Under the pieces are notes generated by a model that had not been told where the DNA came from, searched no databases, and saw only the letters and a list, made by a program, of their open reading frames with translations. Made by a program: the position numbers and the translations under genes. From the NCBI GenBank assembly GCA_900547685.1, contig URHS01000053.1:1-16424 (forward strand): 16,424 nt of DNA, written 5' to 3'. Numbering within the stretch: the first letter of the stretch is position 1; every line of letters starts with the position of its first letter. Positions 1-6,574 of the stretch are shown one piece after another. The stretch is from an uncultured Blautia sp. Lineage in GTDB: Bacteria > Bacillota > Clostridia > Lachnospirales > Lachnospiraceae.

Positions 1-1090
1 TAAAGTAGAGGAAATCATGGAAACACCATATTTCCTTGCAAATACAACAGAAGGAACAAAAGAGCTGGTACGCAAATACGGACTGCGTAACTCCCAGCTT
101 TTAACCATTGCACCTACAGGAACTTTATCTACCATGCTGGGCATTTCAGGAGGAATTGAGCCGATTTACGCCAATTATTATGAGAGAAAAACAGAGTCCT
201 TACATGGGGAAGATGTGTATTATAGAGTTTACACAAAGATTGTAAAAGATTTCATGGAGGAGCATAAAGTTTCAGATGACAGATTGCTGCCGGATTATTT
301 TGTAACAGCCATGACCTTAGATTATCATCAGCGAATAGATATGCAGTCTATCTGGCAGAAACATATTGATGCATCTATTAGTTCTACAGTAAATGTACCT
401 TCCGGTTTTACGGTGGAAGAAACAGAAAATCTCTATTTATATGCCTTTGAGCAGGGATTAAAAGGAATTACCATTTTCAGAGATGGATGCAAACGTATAG
501 GAATTTTAAATACAAAAGAAACAAAGAAAATTACAGCCGGAGAGGGATTGAAGAGAGGAGAGATTATTCTTGTTACGGATGATGTAGTGGGCAAAAAAAG
601 AAAGCTCATAACCGGTTGCGGAAGTCTTCATTGTATTGCACTTTTTGACCCACATACAGGGGCACTTTTAGAAACATATTTAAGCAAGGGTTCTACCGGA
701 GGATGTAATAATTTTATGGTTGGTCTTTCCAGAATGATTTCTATCAGTGCAAGAGGCGGAATTGATATTGAAACTATTGTAGACCAGTTGAATTCCAGCG
801 GTTCTTGTCCATCTTATACAGCCCGAAGGGTAACCAGAAAGGATACAAGTAAAGGCGCATGTTGTCCAATGGCAGTAGGAAATGCTCTAATGGATATGTA
901 TAAGGAAATGCAGGAGGAATTAAGTCAGAAAGCAGAAAAAGAAGAAAAAGGCAAGAAGATTCCAAAACCAAAAGCTGTTCCGGTAAGAGAAGAAACAGAT
1001 AAAATGTATTGTCCGGAGTGTGGGGAACCACTTGTTTTTGAAGAAGGATGTAATATTTGCAAAAGCTGTGGTTGGAGCAAATGTCATTGA
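1..1090 (+). CDS. nrdJ: Adenosylcobalamin-dependent (class II) ribonucleoside-diphosphate reductase, C-terminal part (5' truncated)
   Basis: The reading frame is open from base 2, so the gene begins upstream of the window; about 362 codons of its C-terminal part are present. The enzyme reduces ribonucleotides to deoxyribonucleotides with a B12-generated radical and needs no oxygen, which suits an anaerobe. Supporting signatures are the APTGT block near base 110 followed by GIEP near base 155, characteristic of the class II/III-like barrel. A TSCPD-type domain follows at about 540-830, with the Cys-Pro-containing stretch SGSCPSYTARR. The tail is charged and Lys/Glu-rich, then ends in a zinc-ribbon-like Cys module with two CxxC pairs (first pair at 1010-1021) and a Cys-His end, as in long clostridial NrdJ proteins. 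The catalytic cysteines lie upstream, outside the window. The next gene starts 18 bp later, so the two are probably co-transcribed. Confidence 0.93.
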   Translation, partial: KVEEIMETPYFLANTTEGTKELVRKYGLRNSQLLTIAPTGTLSTMLGISGGIEPIYANYYERKTESLHGEDVYYRVYTKIVKDFMEEHKVSDDRLLPDYFVTAMTLDYHQRIDMQSIWQKHIDASISSTVNVPSGFTVEETENLYLYAFEQGLKGITIFRDGCKRIGILNTKETKKITAGEGLKRGEIILVTDDVVGKKRKLITGCGSLHCIALFDPHTGALLETYLSKGSTGGCNNFMVGLSRMISISARGGIDIETIVDQLNSSGSCPSYTARRVTRKDTSKGACCPMAVGNALMDMYKEMQEELSQKAEKEEKGKKIPKPKAVPVREETDKMYCPECGEPLVFEEGCNICKSCGWSKCH

Positions 1091-1108
1091 TGAATAAAGG
1101 GAGAGTAT

Positions 1109-1582
1109 ATGAAACTTTTATTTAAACAAAGGATTTTTTCATGGTTTGACAGTTATGATATTTATAATGAACAGGGAGAAAAAGTTTACACAGTAAAGGG
1201 CGAGCTGGCATGGGGACACTGCCTGAAAATTATGGATCAATATGGACAGAATATCGGTACAGTAAAAGAAAAAGTACTTACCTTTTTACCCAAATTTGAA
1301 CTCTATGCAGGAGGACAGTATTTGGGATGTGTTCAAAAAGAGTTTACCTTTTTAAAACCGAAGTTTGTCATTGATTTTAACGGTTGGAGTGTACAGGGAA
1401 ACGTATGGGAATGGGACTACGAAATACAGGATCAGACAGGAAGGGCAGTAGCTTTGATAAACAAAGAAGTATTTTCTCTGGCTGATACTTATGTTATGGA
1501 AATTGACAGACCGGAAGAAGCATTATATGTTCTGATGTTGGTTCTGGCTATTGATGCAGAAAAATGTTCCAGACAGTCATAA
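1109..1582 (+). CDS. LURP-one-related (LOR/DUF567) family protein
   Basis: A 157-residue protein with no signal peptide or clear membrane span. Its repeated short beta-strand pattern (DIYNEQGEKVYTVKG, then IMDQYGQNIGTV, then YEIQDQTGRAVALINKE) is the tubby-like beta-barrel pattern of the LURP-one-related family. The protein starts with the family's usual KLLFKQRIFSWFDSYDIYNE-type opening. The biochemical role of bacterial members is unknown; links to phospholipid or membrane binding are proposed only by fold similarity. The ATG at 1109 follows a GGGAG ribosome binding site at a good distance. It sits between nrdJ and a small gene, with gaps of only 18 and 16 bp, so it is probably part of the same transcript. 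The family call rests on recognised sequence pattern, not on a profile search. Confidence 0.75.
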   Translation: MKLLFKQRIFSWFDSYDIYNEQGEKVYTVKGELAWGHCLKIMDQYGQNIGTVKEKVLTFLPKFELYAGGQYLGCVQKEFTFLKPKFVIDFNGWSVQGNVWEWDYEIQDQTGRAVALINKEVFSLADTYVMEIDRPEEALYVLMLVLAIDAEKCSRQS

Positions 1583-1598
1583 AAAAGGAAGATAAAAA

Positions 1599-1835
1599 AT
1601 GAGATTAGAAAAGTTACAAAATTTGCTGAGAGAAAAAGGATTTCCCTTTACCTATTCTGAAGAAGAAAATTGCGGAAGTATTGATTTTGAATATCGCGGA
1701 GTTTCTTATCATGTATGGGAATTTTTTGATCATGTATGGGGAGCAGAAACCAATGTGAAAAACATGGGAAGACATGAAGATCTATTCGGAGATTATGAGA
1801 AAGAAATTATAGATATTGTTCAGAAATGGAATTAA
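1599..1835 (+). CDS. Small conserved-looking protein of unknown function (78 aa)
   Basis: A short acidic protein beginning MRLEKLQNLLREKGFPFTYS. It has an N-terminal amphipathic helix, then an aromatic-rich central part containing two near-copies of a HVWEFF/HVWGAE motif (HVWEFFDHVWG), and ends IVQKWN. No signal peptide or membrane segment is present. I recall similar small proteins in Lachnospiraceae genomes but cannot assign a function. The ATG at 1599 is preceded by AAGGAAG, and the gene begins 16 bp after the LOR-family gene, so it is probably its operon partner. No terminator is visible after it; the promoter of the next gene begins about 20 bp downstream. Confidence 0.7.
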   Translation: MRLEKLQNLLREKGFPFTYSEEENCGSIDFEYRGVSYHVWEFFDHVWGAETNVKNMGRHEDLFGDYEKEIIDIVQKWN

Positions 1836-1856
1836 AAAAGAAAATAAAAAATGGGC

Positions 1857-1887
1857 TTGACATTGACGCAACGGAAACTGTTATGGT
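1857..1887 (+). promoter_or_regulatory. MerR-class promoter (19-bp spacer) for the TipAL-like regulator and MATE gene
   Basis: A perfect -35 box TTGACA (1857-1862) is separated by 19 bp from a -10-like TATGGT (1882-1887). A 19-20 bp spacer, too long for unaided sigma-A recognition, is the hallmark of promoters activated by MerR-family proteins, which twist the DNA. The spacer holds TTGACGCAACGGAAA, an imperfect dyad of the kind seen in front of TipA/Mta-type regulators. The regulator is the first gene downstream, so autoregulation is the likely meaning. Confidence 0.7.
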
Positions 1888-1917
1888 AATTGTACAGGAA
1901 GAAAAGGAGGAAGAAAT

Positions 1918-2679
1918 ATGGAGTACAGTATCAGACAGTTGGCAGATATTGCAGGGGTAAGTACCAGAACTCTTCGTTATTATGATGAAAGAGATTTGTT
2001 AAAACCCAACAGAGTAAATGAACAAGGCTGTCGTTACTATGAACAGGAGCAGGTGGACCTGCTGCAGCAAATCTTATTTTACCGGGAAAGAAATCTGGGA
2101 TTAGAAGTGATTAAGGAGATTGTCACCAATCCTCAATTTGATGCGGCACAAGCGCTTGAGGAACATTTAAATGCTCTGATGGAACAGGAAAAACATATTG
2201 CTTCTTTAATTCAGACTGTAAAAAATACTATTGCAGATATGAAAGGAGAAAGAAGTATGAGTGATAAAGAGAAATTTGAAGGTTTTAAGAGAGAGCTGAT
2301 AGAGAAGAAAGAAAAGCTTTACGGTAAAGAAGCCAGAGAGAAATATGGCGAGGAGGCTGTTGACGAAGCAAATCAAAAAATTATGGGGTTATCAGAGGCA
2401 GACTATGAAAGATTTAAAAATCTGGAAAAAGAGATTGGACGTCAGTTAGAAGAAGCTGTAAGAAACAAAGAATTGCCTGAAAGTGAAACAGGGCACAGAA
2501 TTGTGCTTTTACATAAGGATTGGTTAGGATATACATGGAAGGAATATTCTGCTCAGGCACATAAAGGGCTTGCGTCTATGTATATAGAAGATGAAAGATT
2601 TCTCGCATACTATGATAAGGATTTAAAAGGATGCGGTGAGTTTCTTGTAAAAGCGGTGAATTATTGGGCAGGAAAATAA
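1918..2679 (+). CDS. MerR-family multidrug-sensing regulator with TipAS antibiotic-recognition domain (TipAL-like)
   Basis: A 253-residue transcription regulator. Residues 1-70 are a MerR winged helix-turn-helix (SIRQLADIAGVSTRTLRYYD, then RYYEQEQVDLL). A coiled-coil dimerisation helix follows at about 75-112. The rest, about 115-253, is a TipAS-type helical domain, with WLGYTWKEYSAQAHKGLASMYIEDERFLAYYD near its end. In the family this domain binds drugs such as thiopeptides and switches the MerR part on. The ATG at 1918 has an ideal AAGGAGG site. The gene follows a 19-bp-spacer promoter and precedes a MATE efflux gene by 27 bp, so it probably induces itself and the pump. An internal Met at 2257 has its own strong ribosome binding site (separate entry). 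The drug recognised cannot be read from sequence. Confidence 0.9.
   Translation: MEYSIRQLADIAGVSTRTLRYYDERDLLKPNRVNEQGCRYYEQEQVDLLQQILFYRERNLGLEVIKEIVTNPQFDAAQALEEHLNALMEQEKHIASLIQTVKNTIADMKGERSMSDKEKFEGFKRELIEKKEKLYGKEAREKYGEEAVDEANQKIMGLSEADYERFKNLEKEIGRQLEEAVRNKELPESETGHRIVLLHKDWLGYTWKEYSAQAHKGLASMYIEDERFLAYYDKDLKGCGEFLVKAVNYWAGK
2242..2259 (+). promoter_or_regulatory. Internal ribosome binding site and in-frame ATG for a TipAS-like short product
   Basis: Within the regulator gene, AAAGGAG (2242-2248) stands 8 bases before an in-frame ATG (2257-2259). Starting there would give a 140-residue protein (2257-2679) beginning MSDKEKFEGF, which is almost exactly the isolated drug-binding domain without the DNA-binding part. 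Streptomyces tipA is known to make such a second product, TipAS, from an internal start. Use of the site here is inferred. Confidence 0.6.
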
Positions 2680-2689
2680 AGGAAGCTTT

Positions 2690-2707
2690 ATGAGAGAGGT
2701 TTTATAA
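2690..2707 (+). CDS. Possible five-codon leader ORF (MREVL) coupled to the MATE gene
   Basis: An ATG at 2690, preceded by AAAGGA (2678-2683) with 6 bases spacing, opens a five-codon frame whose TAA (2705-2707) overlaps the ATG of the MATE gene as TAATG. The MATE gene's own ribosome binding site GAGAGG (2694-2699) lies inside this mini-ORF. It could couple or attenuate translation of the pump. So short a frame could also be chance; the well-placed ribosome binding site and the exact stop/start overlap are the only evidence. Confidence 0.35.
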   Translation: MREVL

Positions 2708-4050
2708 TGGGAGAAAGTACAAAAGATATGACCAGGGGAAATCCCCGCCAGATGATTATTTCTTTTGCCATTCCTCTGATGTTGGGAAATGTCTTTCAAC
2801 AGATGTATACAGTTATGGACAGTGTTATTGTAGGCAGAGGAGTAGGAGTGGAAGCATTGGCAGCCTTGGGGACATCAGACTGGCTTAGCTTTACTGCCAT
2901 GGGTGGAGTTACCGGGGTGGCACAAGGTTTTTCTGTTTTAATTGCTCAGCGTTTTGGGGCAAAAGACGAAAAGAGTATGAAAAAGACAGTTGCCATGTCT
3001 GTATGGACAGGAGCAGGGATTACCTTATTGTTTATGGCATTGTTTTTAGGAAATTTGAAAACTCTGCTGAATTTTTTGAGGGTACCGGAGAATATCTGGC
3101 AGTCTGCTTATAATTATCTGTTTATTTTGTTGGTAGGATTAGTTGCCACGGCTTTATATAACATATCTTCGGGAATATTGCGAGCAATGGGAGATAGCAA
3201 AACACCTTTGAAAGCTATGGTAATGGCATCTGTTACCAATATTGTATTGGATTTAATTTTTGTTATGGTTTTTCACTGGGGAGTGGAAGGAGCAGGAATT
3301 GCAACTGTTCTGGCTCAACTTTGTTCCGGAGGAATTTGCTGTATTCAGCTTAAAAAATACGGTGTATGGAAGATGAGTAAAGAGGATTGGAAGTGGGATT
3401 TCTATGTAGTGAAGAAATTATTGGGATTAGGAATTCCGGTTGCTTTCCAGAACATTATTATCGGCTTTGGCGGAATTGTTATTCAGTATGTTATTAATGG
3501 TTTTGGATTTTTATATGTGGCAGGTTTTACAGCTACTAATAAGTTGTATGGACTGTTTGAATTGGCAGCGGTTTCCTTTGGATATGCTACATCTTCTTTT
3601 GTAGGACAAAATTTAGGTGCCGGAGAGTATCAAAGAATTAAAGACGGGGTGAAAATTTCTGCACAGCTTTCTGTATGGATTGCGTTGGCAGTAGGTGCAG
3701 TATTACTTATTTTCGGACATGAGATTTTACAGATTTTCATTTCCCCTACGGAGAAACAGGCAGAAGAAGTTTTAAAGATTGCATATAATTATCTGGCTGT
3801 TATGGGAGCTACTCTTATAATTTTGTACTTACTTCATATTTATCGCTCGGCTTTGCAGGGAATGGGTGATACCGTTATTCCCATGTTTTCAGGAATTGCA
3901 GAAATGATTATGCGCATTTCCATAGCATTTTTACTTCCCCTTGTAATGGGAAAAGACGGCATATATTTTGCAGAGACAGGAGCATGGCTGGGTGCTATGA
4001 TTTTGTTGATTGTGGCATATCAGAAAAAAATTAAAAAAATCTGTTCATAA
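2707..4050 (+). CDS. MATE family multidrug/cation antiporter
   Basis: A 447-residue membrane protein with about 12 hydrophobic segments and no signal peptide, the normal size for a MATE pump. It exports drugs or cationic compounds across the cytoplasmic membrane using a Na+ or H+ gradient. Two MatE repeats are visible. The first begins at about residue 15 (IISFAIPLMLGNVFQQMYTV, then MDSVIVGR), with RAMGDSKTP near residue 160. The second begins near 235 (GIPVAFQNIIIGFGG), with the matching ALQGMGDT motif near residue 385. It follows a TipAS-domain regulator by 27 bp and is very likely that regulator's efflux partner. The ATG at 2707 has GAGAGG 7 bases upstream. Substrate is unknown. A strong terminator hairpin follows directly. 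Confidence 0.93.
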   Translation: MGESTKDMTRGNPRQMIISFAIPLMLGNVFQQMYTVMDSVIVGRGVGVEALAALGTSDWLSFTAMGGVTGVAQGFSVLIAQRFGAKDEKSMKKTVAMSVWTGAGITLLFMALFLGNLKTLLNFLRVPENIWQSAYNYLFILLVGLVATALYNISSGILRAMGDSKTPLKAMVMASVTNIVLDLIFVMVFHWGVEGAGIATVLAQLCSGGICCIQLKKYGVWKMSKEDWKWDFYVVKKLLGLGIPVAFQNIIIGFGGIVIQYVINGFGFLYVAGFTATNKLYGLFELAAVSFGYATSSFVGQNLGAGEYQRIKDGVKISAQLSVWIALAVGAVLLIFGHEILQIFISPTEKQAEEVLKIAYNYLAVMGATLIILYLLHIYRSALQGMGDTVIPMFSGIAEMIMRISIAFLLPLVMGKDGIYFAETGAWLGAMILLIVAYQKKIKKICS

Positions 4051-4055
4051 AAATC

Positions 4056-4101
4056 AGGATATCACAGACGTATAGAAAAGAACGTTGTGATATCCTTTTT
4101 T
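4056..4101 (+). terminator. Rho-independent terminator, probably bidirectional, between convergent MATE genes
   Basis: GGATATCACA (4057-4066) pairs perfectly with TGTGATATCC (4086-4095). A further 4 bp, ACGT with ACGT, extends the stem beyond a one-base bulge. Six T residues follow on the + strand (4096-4101). On the - strand the same stem is followed within three bases by TTTTT, so it can end both the upstream + gene and the converging - gene. Confidence 0.9.
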
Positions 4102-4106
4102 ATTCT

Positions 4107-5468
4107 TTATTTCTTTAAGGGAACAGATATATTACGGTTTAAAACAGTTTTAAAGAAAACGATGCAAATAATGGCGGATAGCAGAGAACCGGCAGCAGTA
4201 GCGAGTCCCATAGGAAACAAAGTTTCAGGGAAAAGCATGGATGTTAAATACACACCGGGAACGCGCACCAGTAGAATTGCAAGAACATTATGTATAAAAG
4301 AAAGCATGGATTTTCCGCAGGCACAGAAATAACCGCTGAAGCTAAAATGAATTCCGGCAAACATACAATCCCATACATAGCCTCGCAAATATTGTTCTCC
4401 AAGATGAATAGTTTTTGCACCGTCTGGTGTTGTTGCATCTGTGAAAAGAGCCACTATCGGTTCGGCAAAAAATTGCATGATAACGGCGGCAATCAAACCA
4501 AAGCATACCGTGATTATAGTTGCATAGCGAAGGGTTTGTTTTGCTCGTTCCTGTTTTCCTGCTCCAATGTTTTGCGCACCTAAGGCAGAAACCGTGGAAA
4601 GCATGGAAGAAGGGACTAAAAACAGAAAACTGATAATCTTTTCTACAATTCCTACGGCTGCTGCGTCATTTAATCCACGGCTGTTGGCAATAATTGTAAT
4701 GATAAGAAAAGAAATTTGAATAAACCCATCCTGCAATGCAATGGGAATTCCCACATTTAGAATTTTCCCCATTATAATTCGCTGTGGTTTGAAATCCTCT
4801 TTTTTTACAGCCATGTCATTTTTCCGTTTCAAAATAATGATAAGAGAAATCAAAACACTGCAAGCCTGTGACAAAACCGTTCCCAATGCAGCGCCGGAAG
4901 GTCCCATCTGAAAAGCCCCCATAAACAGATAATCAAGTCCAATGTTTATGATACAGGCAATGGCAATAAAATACATAGGTGTTTTGGAGTCACCCATACC
5001 GCGAAAGATAGAACTGATAATATTGTATGCAGTAATAAAAGGAATTCCAATAAAACAAATAGTTAAATAATCCACAGTACCGGAAACCGCTTCAGAGGGT
5101 GTTGACATTACAGAAACAACAGGTTTTACAAAAATAAGTAATACAGCTGTTAAAATAAGAGAAATAATTATAAACAAAGTGGCGGTATTTCCGATACTTG
5201 CAGAAATACTTTTTTCATCGTTTTTTCCTACAGCCTGACCAATTGATACAGTAGAGCCCATAGCAAGCCCAACAATGATTACAGTAAGAAAATGCATAAA
5301 TTGTGAGCCAATAGATACAGCAGTTGTTGCGGAAACATCTGCAAATTGTCCGATAATAAATAAGTCTGCCATACCATAAAGTGTTTGCAGAAAGTAGGAG
5401 AGAAGATATGGAAGTGAAAAAAAGATAATGCCTTTTAATACACTACCGGTAGTAAAATTTTTTTCCAT
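4107..5468 (-). CDS. MATE family efflux transporter (second, unlinked by operon)
   Basis: A 453-residue polytopic membrane protein with about 12 hydrophobic segments. It opens with MEKNFTTGSVLKGIIFFSLP and YLLSYFLQTLYGMADLFIIG, a common opening for one MATE subgroup. The first repeat carries FRGMGDSKTP, and the second begins near GIPIALQDGFIQISFLI. It probably exports small molecules by cation exchange; the substrate is unknown. The start chosen is the ATG at 5468, preceded by AGAGG with a 6-base gap. A TTG eleven codons upstream (5498) also has a GGAG in front, but it lies upstream of the transcription start predicted from the -10 box at 5500-5505. It is convergent with the first MATE gene, which belongs to a different sequence group, and divergent from the NAD operon. 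It stands alone as a single-gene transcript. Confidence 0.92.
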   Translation of the reverse strand: MEKNFTTGSVLKGIIFFSLPYLLSYFLQTLYGMADLFIIGQFADVSATTAVSIGSQFMHFLTVIIVGLAMGSTVSIGQAVGKNDEKSISASIGNTATLFIIISLILTAVLLIFVKPVVSVMSTPSEAVSGTVDYLTICFIGIPFITAYNIISSIFRGMGDSKTPMYFIAIACIINIGLDYLFMGAFQMGPSGAALGTVLSQACSVLISLIIILKRKNDMAVKKEDFKPQRIIMGKILNVGIPIALQDGFIQISFLIITIIANSRGLNDAAAVGIVEKIISFLFLVPSSMLSTVSALGAQNIGAGKQERAKQTLRYATIITVCFGLIAAVIMQFFAEPIVALFTDATTPDGAKTIHLGEQYLRGYVWDCMFAGIHFSFSGYFCACGKSMLSFIHNVLAILLVRVPGVYLTSMLFPETLFPMGLATAAGSLLSAIICIVFFKTVLNRNISVPLKK

Positions 5469-5499
5469 GTTTAACCTCTTTCTTCGGTGTATTTCCAAT

Positions 5500-5530
5500 A
5501 TTATATCTCCTAAAACATGGGTAAAGTCAA
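5500..5530 (-). promoter_or_regulatory. Promoter of the second MATE gene, with 19-bp spacer
   Basis: On the - strand TTGACT (5530-5525) and a perfect TATAAT (5505-5500) are separated by 19 bp. Transcription would start near 5493, about 25 bases before the ATG at 5468. The long spacer again suggests activation by a MerR-type protein, though the spacer shows no convincing dyad and its sequence differs from the promoter at 1857. Confidence 0.6.
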
Positions 5531-5578
5531 GTGGTTTTAGTAAATCTGCTTATAAGAAATAACTGTAAAGATGAAAAA

Positions 5579-5604
5579 TTAACAACTGTCTTGTCACTTG
5601 TAAA
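5579..5604 (+). promoter_or_regulatory. Probable NiaR operator overlapping the nadA -35 box
   Basis: A 26-bp dyad is centred between 5591 and 5592, with half sites ACAACTGTC and GTCACTTGT; about 10 of 13 positions per half are symmetric. It covers the -35 box TTGTCA of the nad promoter, a position fit for repression. The operon encodes a NiaR-type protein as its last gene, making it the natural ligand for this site. The assignment was not tested against a NiaR motif matrix. Confidence 0.65.
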
Positions 5605-5619
5605 AACATAGTGTATAAT
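5591..5619 (+). promoter_or_regulatory. Sigma-A promoter of the nadA-nadB-nadC-niaR operon
   Basis: TTGTCA (5591-5596) and a perfect TATAAT (5614-5619) are separated by the ideal 17 bp. Transcription would begin around 5626, leaving a leader of about 27 bases before the nadA ATG. A 7-bp hairpin (5622-5628 with 5633-5639, one G-U pair) borders the ribosome binding site. Confidence 0.85.
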
Positions 5620-5652
5620 AGCTGTCAAATGCTTGGCAGGAGGAAAGAGAAA

Positions 5653-6561
5653 ATGAAAGCCATGAAAGAGGAAATCGAACAGCTTAAAAAAGAAAAAAAT
5701 GCAGTGATTTTAGCTCATTATTATGTTCCGAAGGAAGTACAGGAGATTGCGGATTTTGTAGGCGACTCCTATTATTTAAGTAAAAAAGCAAAAGAAACAG
5801 AGACAGATATCATTGTTTTTGCAGGTGTTTCTTTTATGGGAGAAAGTGCAAAAATTTTAAATCCACAAAAGAAAGTGTTATTACCGGACGCAGAAGCAGA
5901 TTGTGCTATGGCACACATGGCATCAGCGAAAAAAATTCAGGAAATGAGAAAAAAATATGAGGATTTGGCAGTGGTATGCTACATTAATTCCACCGCAGCT
6001 TTAAAGACTGTTTCTGATGTATGTGTGACTTCATCCAACGCAGTAAAAATTGTGAAAGCACTGCCTAATAAGAATATTTTTTTCATTCCGGATGAAAATC
6101 TGGGAAGTTATGTAGCAAAGCAGATACCTGAGAAGAATATTCTTTTAAATGATGGATATTGTCCGGTACATAAAAAAATTACAGTAGAAACCGTAAGACA
6201 GGCAAAGATAAAATATCCGGAAGCAGACTTTCTTGCACATCCGGAATGTACAGAAGAGATTCTGGAAGAAGCAGACTTTATAGGCAGTACATCTGATATT
6301 ATCAATTATGCAGAAAAATCTTCTAAAAAGGAATTTTTAATCGGTACAGAAGATGGAGTTTTTGCAGAGCTTATGAAGAAATGTCCGGATAAAAGTTTTT
6401 ACTCTGTTATGCAGGGACAATGCTGTAAGGATATGAAAAAGATTACTCTTGAGAAGGTACGTGACTGCTTAAAAGAAGAGAAATATGAGGTGGAAATTAC
6501 GGAAGATACCAGAGAAAAAGCTCAAAAAGCATTGGATAGAATGTTGGAGCTGGCAAAATAG
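5653..6561 (+). CDS. nadA: Quinolinate synthase
   Basis: A 302-residue cytoplasmic [4Fe-4S] enzyme that condenses iminoaspartate with dihydroxyacetone phosphate to quinolinate, the second step of de novo NAD synthesis. Recognisable blocks are ILAHYYVPKEVQEIADFVGD near residue 19, FAGVSFMGESAKIL near 56, LPDAEADCAMA near 77, YINSTAALK near 110, HPECTEEI near 196 and GTEDG near 231. The likely cluster ligands are Cys84, Cys170 and Cys257 or Cys258, matching the spacing of the three conserved Cys in the family. The ATG at 5653 has a perfect AGGAGG 9 bases upstream; an in-frame GTG at 5611 overlaps the -10 box and cannot be the start. It is first in a NAD operon and ends 13 bp before nadB. Confidence 0.97.
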   Translation: MKAMKEEIEQLKKEKNAVILAHYYVPKEVQEIADFVGDSYYLSKKAKETETDIIVFAGVSFMGESAKILNPQKKVLLPDAEADCAMAHMASAKKIQEMRKKYEDLAVVCYINSTAALKTVSDVCVTSSNAVKIVKALPNKNIFFIPDENLGSYVAKQIPEKNILLNDGYCPVHKKITVETVRQAKIKYPEADFLAHPECTEEILEEADFIGSTSDIINYAEKSSKKEFLIGTEDGVFAELMKKCPDKSFYSVMQGQCCKDMKKITLEKVRDCLKEEKYEVEITEDTREKAQKALDRMLELAK

Positions 6562-6574
6562 GGGGGATGTCTTT

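Noticed and set aside
4087..4583. Open frames on the + strand opposite the second MATE gene
   Set aside because: They are antisense to a clear MATE coding region and one begins inside the terminator. No domain or ribosome binding site supports them.
5469..5498. TTG start giving the second MATE protein eleven extra residues
   Set aside because: It lies upstream of the transcription start predicted from the TATAAT at 5500-5505, and the ATG at 5468 has its own AGAGG site and the usual family N-terminus.
5611..5652. GTG start extending nadA by 14 codons
   Set aside because: The GTG overlaps the -10 box and would not be transcribed; the perfect AGGAGG lies downstream of it and serves the ATG at 5653.
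6485..6574. Thirty-codon N-terminal extension of nadB
   Set aside because: It overlaps the end of nadA, reads as a charged non-conserved stretch, and the ATG at 6575 has its own G-rich ribosome binding site right before the FAD-binding fold.
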